DNA of 64,000 nt from Luzula sylvatica (taxonomy: Eukaryota; Streptophyta; Magnoliopsida; Poales; Juncaceae): NCBI GenBank assembly GCA_946800325.1, contig OX326961.1, forward strand, positions 44,033,415 to 44,097,414, read 5' to 3'. The first letter of the stretch is position 1. Every line of letters begins with the position of its first letter. The notes beneath the pieces were generated by a model that was not told the DNA's origin, did not search any database, and saw nothing but the letters and a program-made list of their open reading frames with translations. Below, piece by piece: positions 37,385-50,231 of the stretch. The position numbers and the translations under genes are program-made.

Positions 37385-37995
37385 GAATTCTTCCCTCATT
37401 CTCTCTCATTATCTCAACTAATATAATTTCCCAATCAAAAGAGAGAATCCTAGCTTTAAATCTTGAGCTTAATCATCTAAACATTCTTAGAGATTATTAG
37501 ATCCAATTTCAAATCCACTACTAAACGATTCCCAACTTGCGTGACCGATCACGACTAGTTCGTTAGTAGTACAATTGTAATAGGCTAGTTACTATTTGTA
37601 AAGCCCGCCATTGATCGATCATTTCGTGTAAATCGATCAAGGCAAAACCATGTAATTGCTTGAGTTGGATATTCAATCGAAAGCCGAAAAGGCGCAAGGG
37701 CATCCCGGAGACGTAGGTACTTGCAATCAATCGAGTCGGTCGATTGAGCAAGTAGCCGGTGAGTTAAATCTACAAAGCAACCACCCACCGAACTCCGTAA
37801 ACAAATATCGCGTGTTATTTGTTTCGGTATTGTATTTCTTTTTCTAATTTATTTACGCTTCCGCACCAAATTGTATTTGTATCCATTACCGCGAAAATTG
37901 GACCTTAGGATTACCTATTCACCCCCCTCTAGGTCTCAATTAAACAACAGTACAAACACTACCCTATAACTATATATTTGCCGGAATATATAATA

Positions 37996-39168
37996 GGGAC
38001 AATTTCTTCTGTATCCTTCTTAAATTCCAAATTAACAGATTTATCCCTCACAAAATGAAAATATCATATTTATCCTCTCAAAAACAATTCCTTCTCAAAT
38101 TTACCCTTATTTAACTTTTCCGTTAATTTTTAACAGAAATTTTGTAATATTACCTTTTTATCCTTCATTTTTTTTGCACTCTTCCATTGATGGTCAATCT
38201 GAACCTTTTCTCCCCCACCAGCCTCCCTTCTTCACTCGTCTTTCTTCCGCTTCTCTTCTATATTCACTTTGTTTTTCTTCTCAATTATGTGTAATCTCTT
38301 ATCTTTGTGAATGATTTTTTTTTTAATGATAGGGCAGTCCGTGTATCCATTTTCAGTTTGTTTGGGAGAATGAAGAATTTTTTCTATAATGAAAAACACA
38401 GTATTAGTATGGATCCATGTTTCTCTTCTTTTGTTGAGTTTGTACTTTTTTGTTTCTTAAATTAAGTTGTGGGCCATAATTGCATATTTAGACTCTTAAA
38501 TACATATTTCAGAAAGATGCATACAACTTGTTCGATGAAATGTCTCAACAAGATCTTTTATTCAATTTCTAATCAAAATTCAAACCAACGATGATAATGA
38601 TATCATGGTTTCAATACTTTTATACCAGCTAGTTAATATTTACTAAATGTTGAGCTATTCAGTCTTGTTCTCCCACCTAAGCTTATTCTTTCATTTTCTC
38701 GACACCTCCAAATTGAAAAGAAGGCGGATAGAAAGATAGGTTGAGAGAAAGACAGGTTAGAGGAGGGGTGGGGGTGGAGAGAAGTGAGATTTCTATTTCG
38801 CTCGTAAGGATCTATGGCTCGTGACGATTGTTTCTCCTCGCTCGAGCTGGGTGGAGTTCATATTTGTTTTGCTTTTGTTTGGTTTTGAGCGAGAAAGAAG
38901 AAAGGGTACCGGAGACTAGAGAGGGCTTAATTGAAAAATAGATAGGAGGGTAATAAAGTCATTTAAATTTATATATGTCTATTTAAAATTTTGAATCGTG
39001 GTTAACTTAACAACCATCTAACAGTTTCTATATATTTGATATTTGTAAGTTTTAGTTGGATAAATTTGATAGAAGTTGTATTTACAAAGGATAAATATGA
39101 TATTAATGATTTAAGAGGGATAAATTTGTTATTTAAGTGTTTAGCAGGGATACACGTGAAATTCTCCC
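37996..39168. mobile_element. Mutator-like non-autonomous element
   Basis: The left end GGGACAATTTCTTCTGTATCC is inverted at the right as GGATACACGTGAAATTCTCCC (about 5 mismatches). The flanks TATATAATA (37987-37995) and TATATAAAA (39169-39177) match at eight of nine positions, a Mutator-type duplication. Inner GC-richer arms ('ctcccccaccagcctccc' against 'gaggaggggtgggggtgg', about 38211 and 38761) are also complementary. No MURA-like coding region is visible. The left end lies only 40 bp from the end of solo LTR A2. Confidence 0.65.
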
Positions 39169-39177
39169 TATATAAAA

Positions 39178-40921
39178 TAAGATGAAGTATTATAAAATAA
39201 GTATTCCACAAGCATTTTGAAAGTATCTTGATATATTTTTTAAATATGTAAAAAGAAAACTTAAATACTTTTCAAGTGACGTATACTATAGTTGTCCGAA
39301 TCGTATTGCATCCTCATACTTATTGCATATACATATTCTTAAAAGAGCAGTCATGTCTTATGTATAATGTATACCCTCTATTACTCTCCTTCACTATTTT
39401 TTATAGTCACGTCGTAACATTATGAAAAAGAATTTGGAATATATCCAACTTTATCCTTCTCTGAAATTCTTCTCCATTTGGAATGGAAATTTTGGCACAC
39501 ACCCCAGATTACACCTACGACAGTCGACATTACATGAGCCCAAAAAGCCCAAAATGCGGTTCAAATGGAAATTTAAAATTTAAAATTGTTTTTCACCATT
39601 TATTTAATCTCGGATGCACATTGGTTTAACAATATTGGCAGGAACCAATGACTTAATTTCCACCCGCATTAACGTATGAGAAAAGTCAAGGTATTGCGTA
39701 GCACAACCATATTAAATAGCACGAAACAGTATATATAAAAAAACAATTACAAGAGAAAAGATTAATGTCTCCATAAGAAAAAAAAATCTAATGGCTCGCT
39801 ACGGGTGGATCGGTTCAATTTGAATCGAACATAATATAACTGATTTAAATCGAACCGAATTTATTTTTTGAACAAATTTAAAATCGAATTGAATAAATCG
39901 AATCCGTATTAGATTGAATTAAATAAGAAATTTTACAATCTTTAAACAAAATATATTATTTAGACTTTACTTAACAAACAAATAAAACTAAATCATATTC
40001 GATATAATTATACAATTTATAAAATGATTATTTCAAATTTTCAAAATTTAAACTTAACATACTAAAAAACGGAAAAATATATAATTCGATCGGTTCGGTT
40101 AATCGGTTTTTATAACGCTAAAACCGAACCTGACAAAGCAAACAATATTATTTTTTTCAACCGAATACAAAAATCGAACCGACTAAATCGACTTTGACCG
40201 GCCCGATTCGGTTCTCGGATTAGCAGTACCATTTGCCCACCACTGTATTTTTTAGAAGTTTTTCCCGTCCATTCTATTTTTCTCAGAAGTTCTTTTAATG
40301 TATATGTTTTAACTATAGTATATAATATTTTTGAAGTAAATATATATTGTGGTTATTACTTCTAAATATATATTTTTAGATGTATGATATTTATATATTT
40401 TTAGTTATGTTTCATGTTGTTTTATATGTATGATATATATATTTTTCTAGTACATTCTATATGTTTTGTTTGAAATATATATTTTTAGATATATGATAAA
40501 TATTTTTTAGATGTCTTAGCCACGTGTTTTTAAATATGCGAGATACATTCTTGAATAACAAAATACATCTTCTAAAATATCTTTTAATATACTTTTTTTT
40601 GCTGCAATACTTATTGTAGTTATTCTTGTAGTTATGAATTTTTAGATGCATGATAGAAATATTTAAACAAGGGTAATGCTTTTTTCCATGATTAGTATAC
40701 CTTTTTTTACTAGAAGTAAACATTTTCTGAAAACATCAAGTATATAATTTTGTAATTGGAATTTATATTTTCATTAATATATTTTCATACATGTTCAGTG
40801 ATGGATCTTGTCATGATTTTTTGGGATCAAATAAAAGACAACTTATGAAATTGCACTGCACAATTTTTTGGAGGGACAAATAGTAAATTCTACATTTTTA
40901 CACCGATAAAATACACTGAAT

Positions 40922-40925
<4 letters not shown>
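39178..40925. other. AT-rich intergenic sequence
   Basis: No gene. From about 39795 to 40245 phrases such as 'aatcgaaccgaat' and 'cggttcggttaatcgg' suggest another decayed TIR element, with a possible right end 'tttgcccaccactg', but I could not match both ends or find a duplication. Confidence 0.4.

Positions 40926-40927
<2 letters not shown>

Positions 40928-40979
<52 letters not shown>
40928..40979. repeat. (TA)n microsatellite
   Basis: About 26 uninterrupted TA dinucleotides directly abut the left arm of the fold-back element that follows. Confidence 0.95.
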
Positions 40980-41293
<314 letters not shown>

Positions 41294-41412
41294 TTCGACG
41301 AAAATATTGGAGGAGCCAAGAAACCCTGGTCCCGATTAAGATCTGCCCATGTAAATAACTATTATATAATATTAATATCAATTTATACATTTGCTTAAAT
41401 AATAATTTAGAG

Positions 41413-41417
<5 letters not shown>

Positions 41418-41493
<76 letters not shown>
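41418..41493. repeat. (TA)n microsatellite
   Basis: About 37 TA repeats, followed a few bases later by a poly(A) run (41504-41517). Confidence 0.95.
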
Positions 41494-41496
<3 letters not shown>

Positions 41497-41499
41497 ACA

Positions 41500-44380
41500 T
41501 TTCAAAAAAAAAAAAAAATGTATTATTTTGTAGTACATTTTATATTATTTGAATAGAATTTTATACACGATCATATATATTATTAATAGAAAAATTTATA
41601 CTTTTCCTTAAACATCTTATAATTTTGTTAGTATAAAATTTGATAACATTATATGCAATATCGTACAAAATTTTTGCACCACGAAATCATGAAATCATGA
41701 CAACAATTAGGTGGTCTCAAATTAAAACTAGTTATAAAACATTAAAATATATTATATTTCTTCTCAAATTCTTTATTTTTCATAACAAAGTTAAATATAT
41801 TTCCAGAAAAAATATTTGACCAATTTAAATACTCCCCTTAAAAATACAAAAATACCAGCTAAATTGAGGAAATTAGGAACTTCATTCAATTTATTAAATC
41901 GAAGGATGTTTACATAAAGATAATATTTTATTTAATAAGAATTTTAGTATCCAATCAAACGAGGACAACCAAAATCTATCATACCATTTTGTCTTTTATA
42001 AACAATCCACAATCCACAATCATCCATCAATAGCTTTTTCCGCAGAAAGTTCCCATGATTATGCTCGAGAACTAAAAAGATCAAAATTAATAATTTTGAA
42101 AAGATAAGATAACCTAAAAACAAATTTATGAAAATAATACTGTTCCACGTGGCAATTCGACCATGCCACACAGACTGTCAGAAATTGGCACAGATTACAC
42201 GTGTCAATCGGCTCCACAAAGCAGACAAGTCCATGCTTTGTGTCATTATCATTGATCTACTTCCTTTTGCTACATGGATACCTCTTATTGGCAGAAATTC
42301 TATAAATATTTCCCCATATAGTAAAACAGTTGTTTTATTTATCTATTTATATTGAGTAAAAGATTACTAGAAATATGTAATAAACAGAAAATAAATTCAT
42401 ATTGCACAATAAATGTTTGGATTGACAGATTGCGATGAGGATAATGAATGAACCATAAATTTTTGGCCCCATTGTTTTATTTTTTTTATCTAAATTTTGT
42501 ATACAAACAATGAGATGTATTCATGCAAAATACATACAATTACCACTAACACAAACACACATAATATCATTTCTCCATTTTGAGAAAAATGGAGAGTATT
42601 TTTAGTACATTATAATATTATATTATTCCTGTTTCCAACTGGGTACCACCATTCCAGTTGGCTCCGACAATGAAATGAAAGGTTATGTGGCCCTTCCTTC
42701 AAATATCCATAAAAGTTGAGGGGTATTCTTAAAATTTAGCATAAAAAGTTTAAAAATGTTAGTTTTTTTTCTTTCCATTTTAGTCCTCCGGAAAAGAAAA
42801 ATTGTTACTGCTAAGGGGTGCCTTCAAAAATTACTTTTGTTTTTCTAATCCCCTTCAAAACCAGACCTGGAATTAATCCCAGTTTCTGCATGAATTAGCC
42901 AATTGGCAACCAATCTTTATTGACGGTAAAAGATAAATATAAAATTCCATGGATAAATATATGTACATATTGACTTGACAACGTGCAGAAAGTATCATAT
43001 TATAATTAATAAAAATAATTAAATATTAATTAAGATGTACATAAAGTCAAACAAGTGGGAAGTTCTAACATAAATTATTTTTGTCTTGGCATATAACGTT
43101 TTTAGTTGGACGATTGGCATTAAAACTATTGTCCTGATATTATTAGTCATAATTACTTTTTTTTTATTACATATTTAATACTCCACAAATTAGAATAGTA
43201 ATTTAGATCTTGATAATAATAAAAGCATGAATACAACTTAAAACCCATCACATATATTCCGCAACTCTCACGCACTCAGGACCGGCCTTATCCATTGACG
43301 AGATAAACCTAAAAAAAATATGAGGTCTCCATTTGTACATAAAAAAAACATAGAGTTTCGAGATCATCTTCACGACCGTATTTTCGATTAAGAATTGAAC
43401 TATAAATTATATTTATGACTTTGACGAATTCATTTTCGACAATACATATTTTTTTCGAGAGTTTTTTGTGCAGAGGAAAATATTTTTAGAAGTTATGTCC
43501 AAGACTTTCGATGAAATATCTAAAATAAAATATAAATATAAATTAACATGAATTTATGTTTTGAGAAACACGTTTTCATAAGCTATAACAACGATGCTCG
43601 ATAATATGTCTAAAATACAATTGTAATTTATGAGTTGTTTATGTGTAAAAAATATATTTTTAGAGATTGTAGATTGGTGTTCGATAAATCTCTAAAATCT
43701 ATTCGAGATTCTTGTGAAATTGATCGTCACATGCCTCCAAAATTATATGATCAAACCTGCTTGTGCTGTATCTTTCTCTTTCTTTAAAGTATGAAATTCA
43801 ATAAGCAAAATCATGAATATGTTTTGTCTTATCGCAAGTTTGTATACGAGTTATTCCAACACATCCTTAGAAACTTACCTCTCGTAACTACAAACATTAT
43901 GAAATAAATAAATTACAAGCGCCATTTATTTACAAACTTATAAAAAGAATCGAAACATGGAATTCAAATTAAAAATGAAAAGCTTAGAGTTGAATGTACA
44001 TGCATACTTCCAACTATAAAAAAATATTAAATTACTAATATATTTAAATAGAGTTTTAAGTATAATTTCATTTATGTTTATACTTTTATAAAATCACTTC
44101 AGATTTTTTATATTTCATAAAGTCTTCAAATTTTCCAATAAAAAGAGGGGAGCTAAACAAAAAAGAAAAAGAAAAATGGGAAGGAGCAGATGCCCCAAAT
44201 CAGAAATGGTATTCATTGCTTTTTTTTTTAAATGTACCCAAATAGATTATTAAAATTTATTTTTTTGAAAATACTCCTTTGTAGAAAAATCTATGATAAA
44301 AACTCCCAAAACAAATTTATACTACTGGGAGATAAAAGAGACATACTTCTCTGGAGACGTATATAATATTCTCTTAATAT
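41500..44380. other. AT-rich intergenic sequence
   Basis: No gene is recognised; open frames are short and low in complexity. A perfect G-box CACGTGGC occurs at 42146-42153, and 'tacacgtgtc' follows about 50 bp later. 'aggaccggcc' near 43280 may be the edge of a decayed element. Confidence 0.45.
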
Positions 44381-44388
44381 AATGCATT

Positions 44389-45028
44389 CCACGTGGCACG
44401 ATTTCGTTGTCCCTAGCGTGCAGGAACCGCATCTTAATAAAGCTGACAAAATCAACGGATAAGATTTAATGATTATCTACGTGTACAGCTATGATTAATG
44501 GTCCATGATTTTTTGTATAGTGGATAGAAACCACCGACAAGATGTAATTTTCAATCCCCAACCTATCCACACTAACTTTTTACCGCGCTATATTTTCCAC
44601 ACATAGCAACAACTCTTCCAATAAAAGGATGCCACGTTAGAAGTGTAGAAAATTCGTAAATAATTCCGGGAGAATAACTAGGTTAAATTAACCCCGCATC
44701 TCGTGCGCTTATGAGTTATAATAACAGTAAACCACGTTAGTAAATTCGTACACGTGGCGGTCTCTTATTAGATGAAATAAATCACCAAATTTATATTGGA
44801 CAGAGCTCATAAAATAGATTATTCAAACAAGTACGTGGGACACCCGTCGTCTCCTAGTAAATTCAATCATAATCATAATCATAATAAAATAAAATAATTG
44901 TAATAATATATTAATTATAGCATTGTTAATAATGAGAAAAATATTTAATTAATTTTCTGATCTGGAAAAGCGAGGACGTGTATAGCATTATGACAAAAAG
45001 ACGTGGGGTCCGTATGAATACACGTGGC
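44389..45028 (+). promoter_or_regulatory. Cluster of G-box/ABRE motifs upstream of the EIN3-like gene
   Basis: Three perfect CACGTGGC motifs occur at 44390-44397, 44751-44758 and 45021-45028. Further ACGT cores lie between them: tacgtgt (~44478), ccacgtta (~44632 and ~44732), tacgtggg (~44832), gacgtgt (~44975) and acgtgggg (45001). CACGTG G-boxes bind bZIP (including ABF/AREB) and bHLH (including PIF) factors in plants. The cluster lies 0.4-1.1 kb upstream of the inferred leader exon. Its use is an inference from motif density. Confidence 0.6.
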
Positions 45029-45453
45029 GTTTGTGCGTAAACCCGCACATGGGCTATGGGGGCTACACACATTGCGGCGGCTTCGGATTTGAAAGCCGTC
45101 AAACTTAACGGGATTTGATAGTGTATGGAATTCTTGTTTTACGTCCGGACTAAATTATTATTTCCGTGGACTCGGTCTATGCTAGGTGAAGAAAACGAAA
45201 GGACCAATATCCTATGCATTTAAATGAGCTCCCGGAAACCGGGGCGGACGGGACTTGGTCACTCGGATTTGTCATCTCTCTTTCCAGGATTCCAGTTCCC
45301 GATTTTGACGAATCCAAAGAGAAAAAAATGGTCATTAGCAATATAAAATAGAATATTGAGCAATAAAATGTAATAATTGAACCCGCGGTAAATTTAATAA
45401 TATTCTTCTCCATTTTTTATTATCTCTTTCGTTTCCGGTCGCCTTCAGTCCAG

Positions 45454-45636
45454 TTGCTCTTCTTCTCTTTGCCCATTGCTTCTCTCTCTGCCTCTTCACA
45501 AATATACAAAGGCAAGAGGAGAGAGAGAGAAGAGAGAGAGAGCGAGAGAGTCACAAGAGGAGAGAGAGAGAAGAGAGAGAGAGCGAGAGAGTCACAAGAG
45601 GGCTTGCCTTTACAGAGACGAGTTTCTATAGCTTAA
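45454..45636 (+). other. Possible 60-codon upstream open frame in the EIN3-like leader
   Basis: If transcription starts upstream of 45454, this frame lies in the 5' leader. Most of it is Arg/Glu-rich because it covers a purine repeat (two 41-bp units at 45513-45553 and 45554-45594). A second short upstream frame starts at 45785 (15 codons). Neither encodes a recognisable peptide; any role would be translational. Confidence 0.3.
45513..45602 (+). repeat. 41-bp tandem duplication in the EIN3-like leader
   Basis: A purine-rich unit starting 'caagaggagagagagagaag' and ending 'gcgagagagtca' is repeated exactly at a 41-bp step, with the start of a third copy. It lies in the presumed first, non-coding exon. 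Confidence 0.85.
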
Positions 45637-45864
45637 TTACTAATAAATTAATCTGGGGCTTTTAATATACACCTCTACCTGTTTCCAAGCACCCTCCAAG
45701 TTGCTATTATCTATTCGTTTTTATTTTCTGACCCTTTCTCCTCTTCCTTCGTTTCTCTCATCGTCTCTGTTGTTATCCCAGATCATGGCAAAGATCGAAG
45801 CTTTATTGGCATATCACCGCGTATCCCTGTGAACTATCATTTACGAGAGAATAAAACCCAAAAG

Positions 45865-46896
45865 GTTTGTTTATTGTTTTCTTTTTATATCTGTCTTCCT
45901 TTCAGAAATCTTTTCAGCTATGAACTTTACTTCCATTTCCTAAAGCTTATATTAACTTTTTCCTTAATAGTGGGATTTAAATTTTTTTTTTTTTTTTTAA
46001 GAGCCTCTGAAGAAGGTAATTGAATTAATCATAGTTTAATTGTTTGTCTTAATTGGAGAAATCAATAAAGTCTGTAAGTTTTAGTGCTTGGTATTGCAAA
46101 TTGCTTTTTTTGTTTTGCTTGATTGCTTCAATTACTATGTTACTTATTTTTCAAACGTAATCACAAATTCAATTCATTCTTCCTTTTAATGACAAAGTTT
46201 GTTCCGATATACTTGGCATCTTTGGCCCTTGCTAGATAATCATGAAATGATATATATTGTTATTTTCTTCCATTAGTTTCTAATTGGTGAGCTAATTTTA
46301 TTCCACTATTCCATTTTAAGAACTGTTGGGCCAACTGGCATCCAAAGAACTTACTGTATCCTGATCTGACAAATAACAAGCTTTTTGTTTGCAAATCACT
46401 TTAAACAATTATGAGATTTCAATTTTTTCTCTTTTTTACATCATGATCTCTTTTTGTTTAATGATTTGGCCCATTTAGGCATAATCATGTGTTTTTTTTC
46501 TTAAATTAAACTTGCCATTTCACTGCGAATTAATTTTTGCTTTGCAATTAATTTTATTAAAACATATAAGGTGTCCTTAGATCTCTTATGGATAATTACT
46601 AATTAATGTTCTCGATCCAATGTATCCTCCTCTTAAACATTACTTATCCAAAAATTCTCTTTATTTCCCATTAATTACACAAAAAATACATTTACTCCTC
46701 AGTGTGTACAAATTAAACAAAAAACTCTTCGTGTTTACTCGTTTTCCTAGTGTGAACACTTGTATTTAGTTAATTACACATAATAACCCTATTAATTACT
46801 GCTAATAAATTCTATTATCCTCATTTATTTAGTCCACACGCACACAGATATTAAGATATATCACCTCTTAATCTCCTTACCTTTTTATTCCCACAG
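45865..46896 (+). other. Inferred intron in the 5' leader of the EIN3-like gene
   Basis: A donor (aaaag/gtttgt, intron from 45865) and a pyrimidine-preceded acceptor (ttcccacag, ending 46896) bracket about 1 kb of T-rich sequence with no gene. A leader intron ahead of an otherwise intronless coding region is usual for plant EIN3 genes. The exact junctions are inferred. Confidence 0.5.
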
Positions 46897-46974
46897 GACA
46901 GGAAGAAAAACTCATAATTTCCTGATTATCTCCTTAAATCTTCGAAAAGACGATTATACCCTTCACTCGATGCA

Positions 46975-48079
46975 ATGATGGGAGGCATACTAATGGACGA
47001 AATGGTCTTCTCCACTCCACACAACTTCTCACACCTCATTCCATGCGCAAAGCCATACACCGTGTCCGCCGACTTCCTCCCCTCGGAACCGGGTCTAACA
47101 ACTACAAACCCGCAAACCGAATCGTTCCCCTCCCCAATTGGAGATGACGACAGCGACGATGAAATGGAGGACATAGAAGAACTGGAGAGGCGCATGTGGA
47201 GGGACCGTCTCAAACTCAAAAGACTCAAAGAACAACAACAAACCCGCTCCAACAAGGATCCATCGGATCTGACGCGTCGTCAGAGCCTAGAGCAAGCAAG
47301 GCGCAAAAAGATGTCTCGCGCTCAAGATGGGATTTTGAAATACATGTTGAAAATGATGGAGGTTTGCAAGGCTCAAGGGTTCGTATACGGAATAATCCCC
47401 GAGAAGGGAAAACCCGTCAGCGGCGCGTCAGACAACTTGCGAGCCTGGTGGAAGGAGAAAGTCCGGTTCGACAGAAACGGACCGGCGGCGATAATGAAAT
47501 ACAAATCGGAACATGAAATCCCGGGTTTGGAAACGGAGAGCGGATCCGGAAACGGAAACCCGCATTCTTTAACGGAGCTTCAAGATACCACGCTGGGTTC
47601 GCTTTTATCTGCGTTGATGCAGCACTGCGATCCGCCGCAGAGACGGTATCCACTCGAGAAGGGAGTAGCCCCGCCTTGGTGGCCAACTGGAGAGGAAGAT
47701 TGGTTCGTCCAGTTGGGGAAAGACCAGGTCCATGGCGGACCACCGCCATACAAGAAGCCGCACGATTTGAAGAAGGCTTGGAAAGTGAGCGTGTTGACGG
47801 CGGTTATAAAGCACATGTCTCCGGATATCGAGAAGGTGAGGCGGTTGGTGCGTCAGAGCAAGTGTTTGCAGGATAAAATGACCGCGAAAGAGATCTCCAC
47901 TTGGTTGGCGGTTTTGAAGCAGGAGGAGGAGAGTTACGTCAGTATGAATCCCGGAGCGGTTTTGCCGCCAGCTGGCGGCTGCGGGGCCGTGAGTTTTAAT
48001 GGGAGTTTGAGCGAGTATGATGTGGAGGATTGTAAGAGCGAGGTGGCGGTTAGGGAGGACGAGAGTTTAGGAGGGTTTC

Positions 48080-48117
<38 letters not shown>

Positions 48118-48771
48118 AGGTTTGTGATGAAGGAGGAGATTGTTGATATTGATTACGGGGAGTTTGCGACGAAGAGAGGAGGAGGGAGAGACGAGGAGAA
48201 TGGGTTGATAACGGGTAATCGGGTTTATACTTGTGATAATTTACAATGTCCGAGAAGCGATATCGGATTTGGATTTGTGGATAGGAACTCGAGGAATGGT
48301 CACCAGTTTGGTTGCAAAGGTAATAATAATAATCATAATGGAAGTAATGTTAGTAATGGTGTTACGGGTTTACCGTTTAATGAGAATAAACCGATGGTTT
48401 TCTCTGAATTCGGGTCGAGTGTTGTGAACCCGATAAGTATTCCGGATTGTGGACTTTTGTCTGAGGGTCAGAAATCGATCGGTGATTTGATGAGCTTTTA
48501 CGACAGTAATTTGAGCTCGAAAGTGGAAGACAATTTCTTTGGTCAAGGGAATAATAATGGTGTTTATGAAGATGTTGGATCCGGGTTTGCACCGCACCCG
48601 CAATACTTCGCTCGTCCAGAAGTGATTTCGATTAATCAAAGTTTTCCGAATGAACAGGGAAATATGAATATGGGCGGAGATTTTAGATACGGATCCGGGT
48701 TTAATGTCCAGACGGTCGATTACTCAAGTAACGGGTTTCAGAAGCAAGACGGGTCGGCTTGGTTCTACTAA
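46975..48771 (+). CDS. EIN3/EIN3-like transcription factor (ethylene signalling)
   Basis: An intronless frame of 598 aa; the family runs to about 600 aa. After an acidic segment ([21 protein letters not shown]) come the basic region [20 protein letters not shown] and the family signature [20 protein letters not shown]. Then follow the DNA-binding core blocks [46 protein letters not shown] and [15 protein letters not shown]. These proteins are nuclear, are stabilised when ethylene blocks EBF1/2-mediated degradation, and activate targets such as ERF1. The C-terminal half is Asn-rich and low-complexity, with an 11-Asn run (about residues 369-380) encoded by an AAT microsatellite. Two Met codons start the frame; I use the first. 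The [11 protein letters not shown] segment departs from the LPKDQGPAPY form I know from EIN3/EIL1, so the exact clade is open. Confidence 0.96.
48081..48115 (+). repeat. (AAT)n microsatellite within the EIN3-like coding region
   Basis: Eleven consecutive AAT codons encode polyasparagine. Because the unit is three bases, length change would not shift frame. Confidence 0.9.
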
Positions 48772-48774
48772 CGG

Positions 48775-50226
48775 ATCCGAGAGGTGCGGGGAATGTGTAG
48801 GATTCGGGGGTTAGGGCTGTGAACTAGTTTGTTTGGTGCTGGGAAATGGATTGCTTATGTACGTATGTAACCCGTTCCGGCTCATATAGTAGGTGTTTAA
48901 TTAATATTTCGCAATTACCCTTCAAAAGAACTTTGCTTGAATCTGTTTGGAGAATGTCAATGTGTTGTGTTGAAATTGGGTTATTAAAGATGTGTAGAAA
49001 GAAACCTGCAAATTTTCTTTATTCTTGGGTTTGTCTTGCAATTTTGATTTGTTTCAATAAAACTTGCTTTTTTTTATTGGATATTTAAGGCTTTTATAAG
49101 GTGAAACTTGGCAAATGGCACACCACAATTTTGAGAAAAGAGGGGAGCCAAAAAACCATGATCACAAGATATTGGTCAGCTCATTTGCTTGCGTGGCCAC
49201 CACCATCCACATGTTCTCGTTCGTTCATCCATCAATCCCACCATCCAATCCATCTTCTCTCAATCTTCTTTTTATCATGTGAACCCTTTTTCATAGGATG
49301 TAATTGTTAAAATTGATTCTGGACAGAGACCGACCAAATCAACTTTAAAATGTCCATGAAATCATTGAAGCCTTGAATTTTAAATGTATGGCCAAAATCA
49401 ATCATTAAGAAAATTAAATTGTAATCACAATTAGACGAATTGTAGATATGGTCTCTCTCTCTCTCAAAATATTTCAGTTTAGTTTTTACTTTTTAAACAT
49501 AAAAGATCTGTGAGTGATGACTCTTGGTGGCTTGAAAGAGTCTTTTTTGACCTCTCACTTTCCATTCCATCTTGCTTCTCATGAACCCATGGCCCGTCGC
49601 TGTCGCCGTCGCCATCGCCGAGGCCGTCCTCTCTGGTTGGGAAGTTCCTTTGAAAATTCAATGAATTATAATGTCAATGCAAATTCCAATACCAACCGGC
49701 ATAAATGTGGAATATCACAATAGTCTCCAGACTGATTGGTTGTATCGAACAAACTGTTAAATTTATAAATCTATGCACTGATCTCATAGAATTAAGATAT
49801 CTCAAATATTTGATCTGATTTTTAATCGCCGTCAATAAATTTTTCTGTACATTTTAACCCATTTCTTTGTATTTCGCTCCAAGACTGCGAGCACACAAAA
49901 AGTTATTGCCTGCATATACATGCTGATCATACCAGTATCCTCGAGGCGCTATGTGAGCAAGCTGTCATTGGAAACGAAACTTATGTAGTTATAAAAATAG
50001 TCATAGAATTTTTTTGAAAAACAAAAATAGTCAATAGAAATCTCGCAACTAATGATTCCAATTTTGTTATCTCCACACGAGGGCACGCTAAGGATTGCGA
50101 TAGATAGTTATAACTTCTTAGCATATGGAATTCTAAAAAATTATTTCACATTTTGTACTCACGAAACATGTATCTATTTATTTCATTTTATATAAATTGA
50201 ACTGATCTTGTACGAATTGTGCTTGC
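48775..50226. other. Region downstream of the EIN3-like gene
   Basis: The 3' UTR probably extends to about 49080, where 'caataaaac' could serve as polyadenylation signal. Beyond it I see no gene; a 69-codon frame at 49514-49723 is Arg/His-rich and unrecognised. Confidence 0.45.
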
Positions 50227-50231
50227 GGTTC

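Larger units (their letters stand above)
36432..37949 (+). mobile_element. Solo LTR, family A, copy A2 (plus orientation)
   Basis: It begins TGTTGGTTCAAATTTCC and ends CTCAATTAAACAACA, giving a TGTTG/CAACA terminal inverted repeat. Perfect 5-bp duplications GTACA flank it (36427-36431 and 37950-37954). At 1518 bp it is slightly shorter than A1 and in the opposite orientation, 13 kb away. The palindrome array (36806-37335) ends about 40 bp upstream of a TATA box (TATAAATA, 37377-37384). No internal retroelement sequence adjoins either side. Confidence 0.93.

Noticed and set aside
39795..40245. TIR transposon
   Set aside because: Internal phrases resemble those of decayed TIR elements, but the two presumed ends do not match each other well and no target duplication is visible.
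47196..47876. Several open frames of 66-110 codons on both strands
   Set aside because: Shadows of the EIN3-like coding sequence in other frames; none has family similarity.
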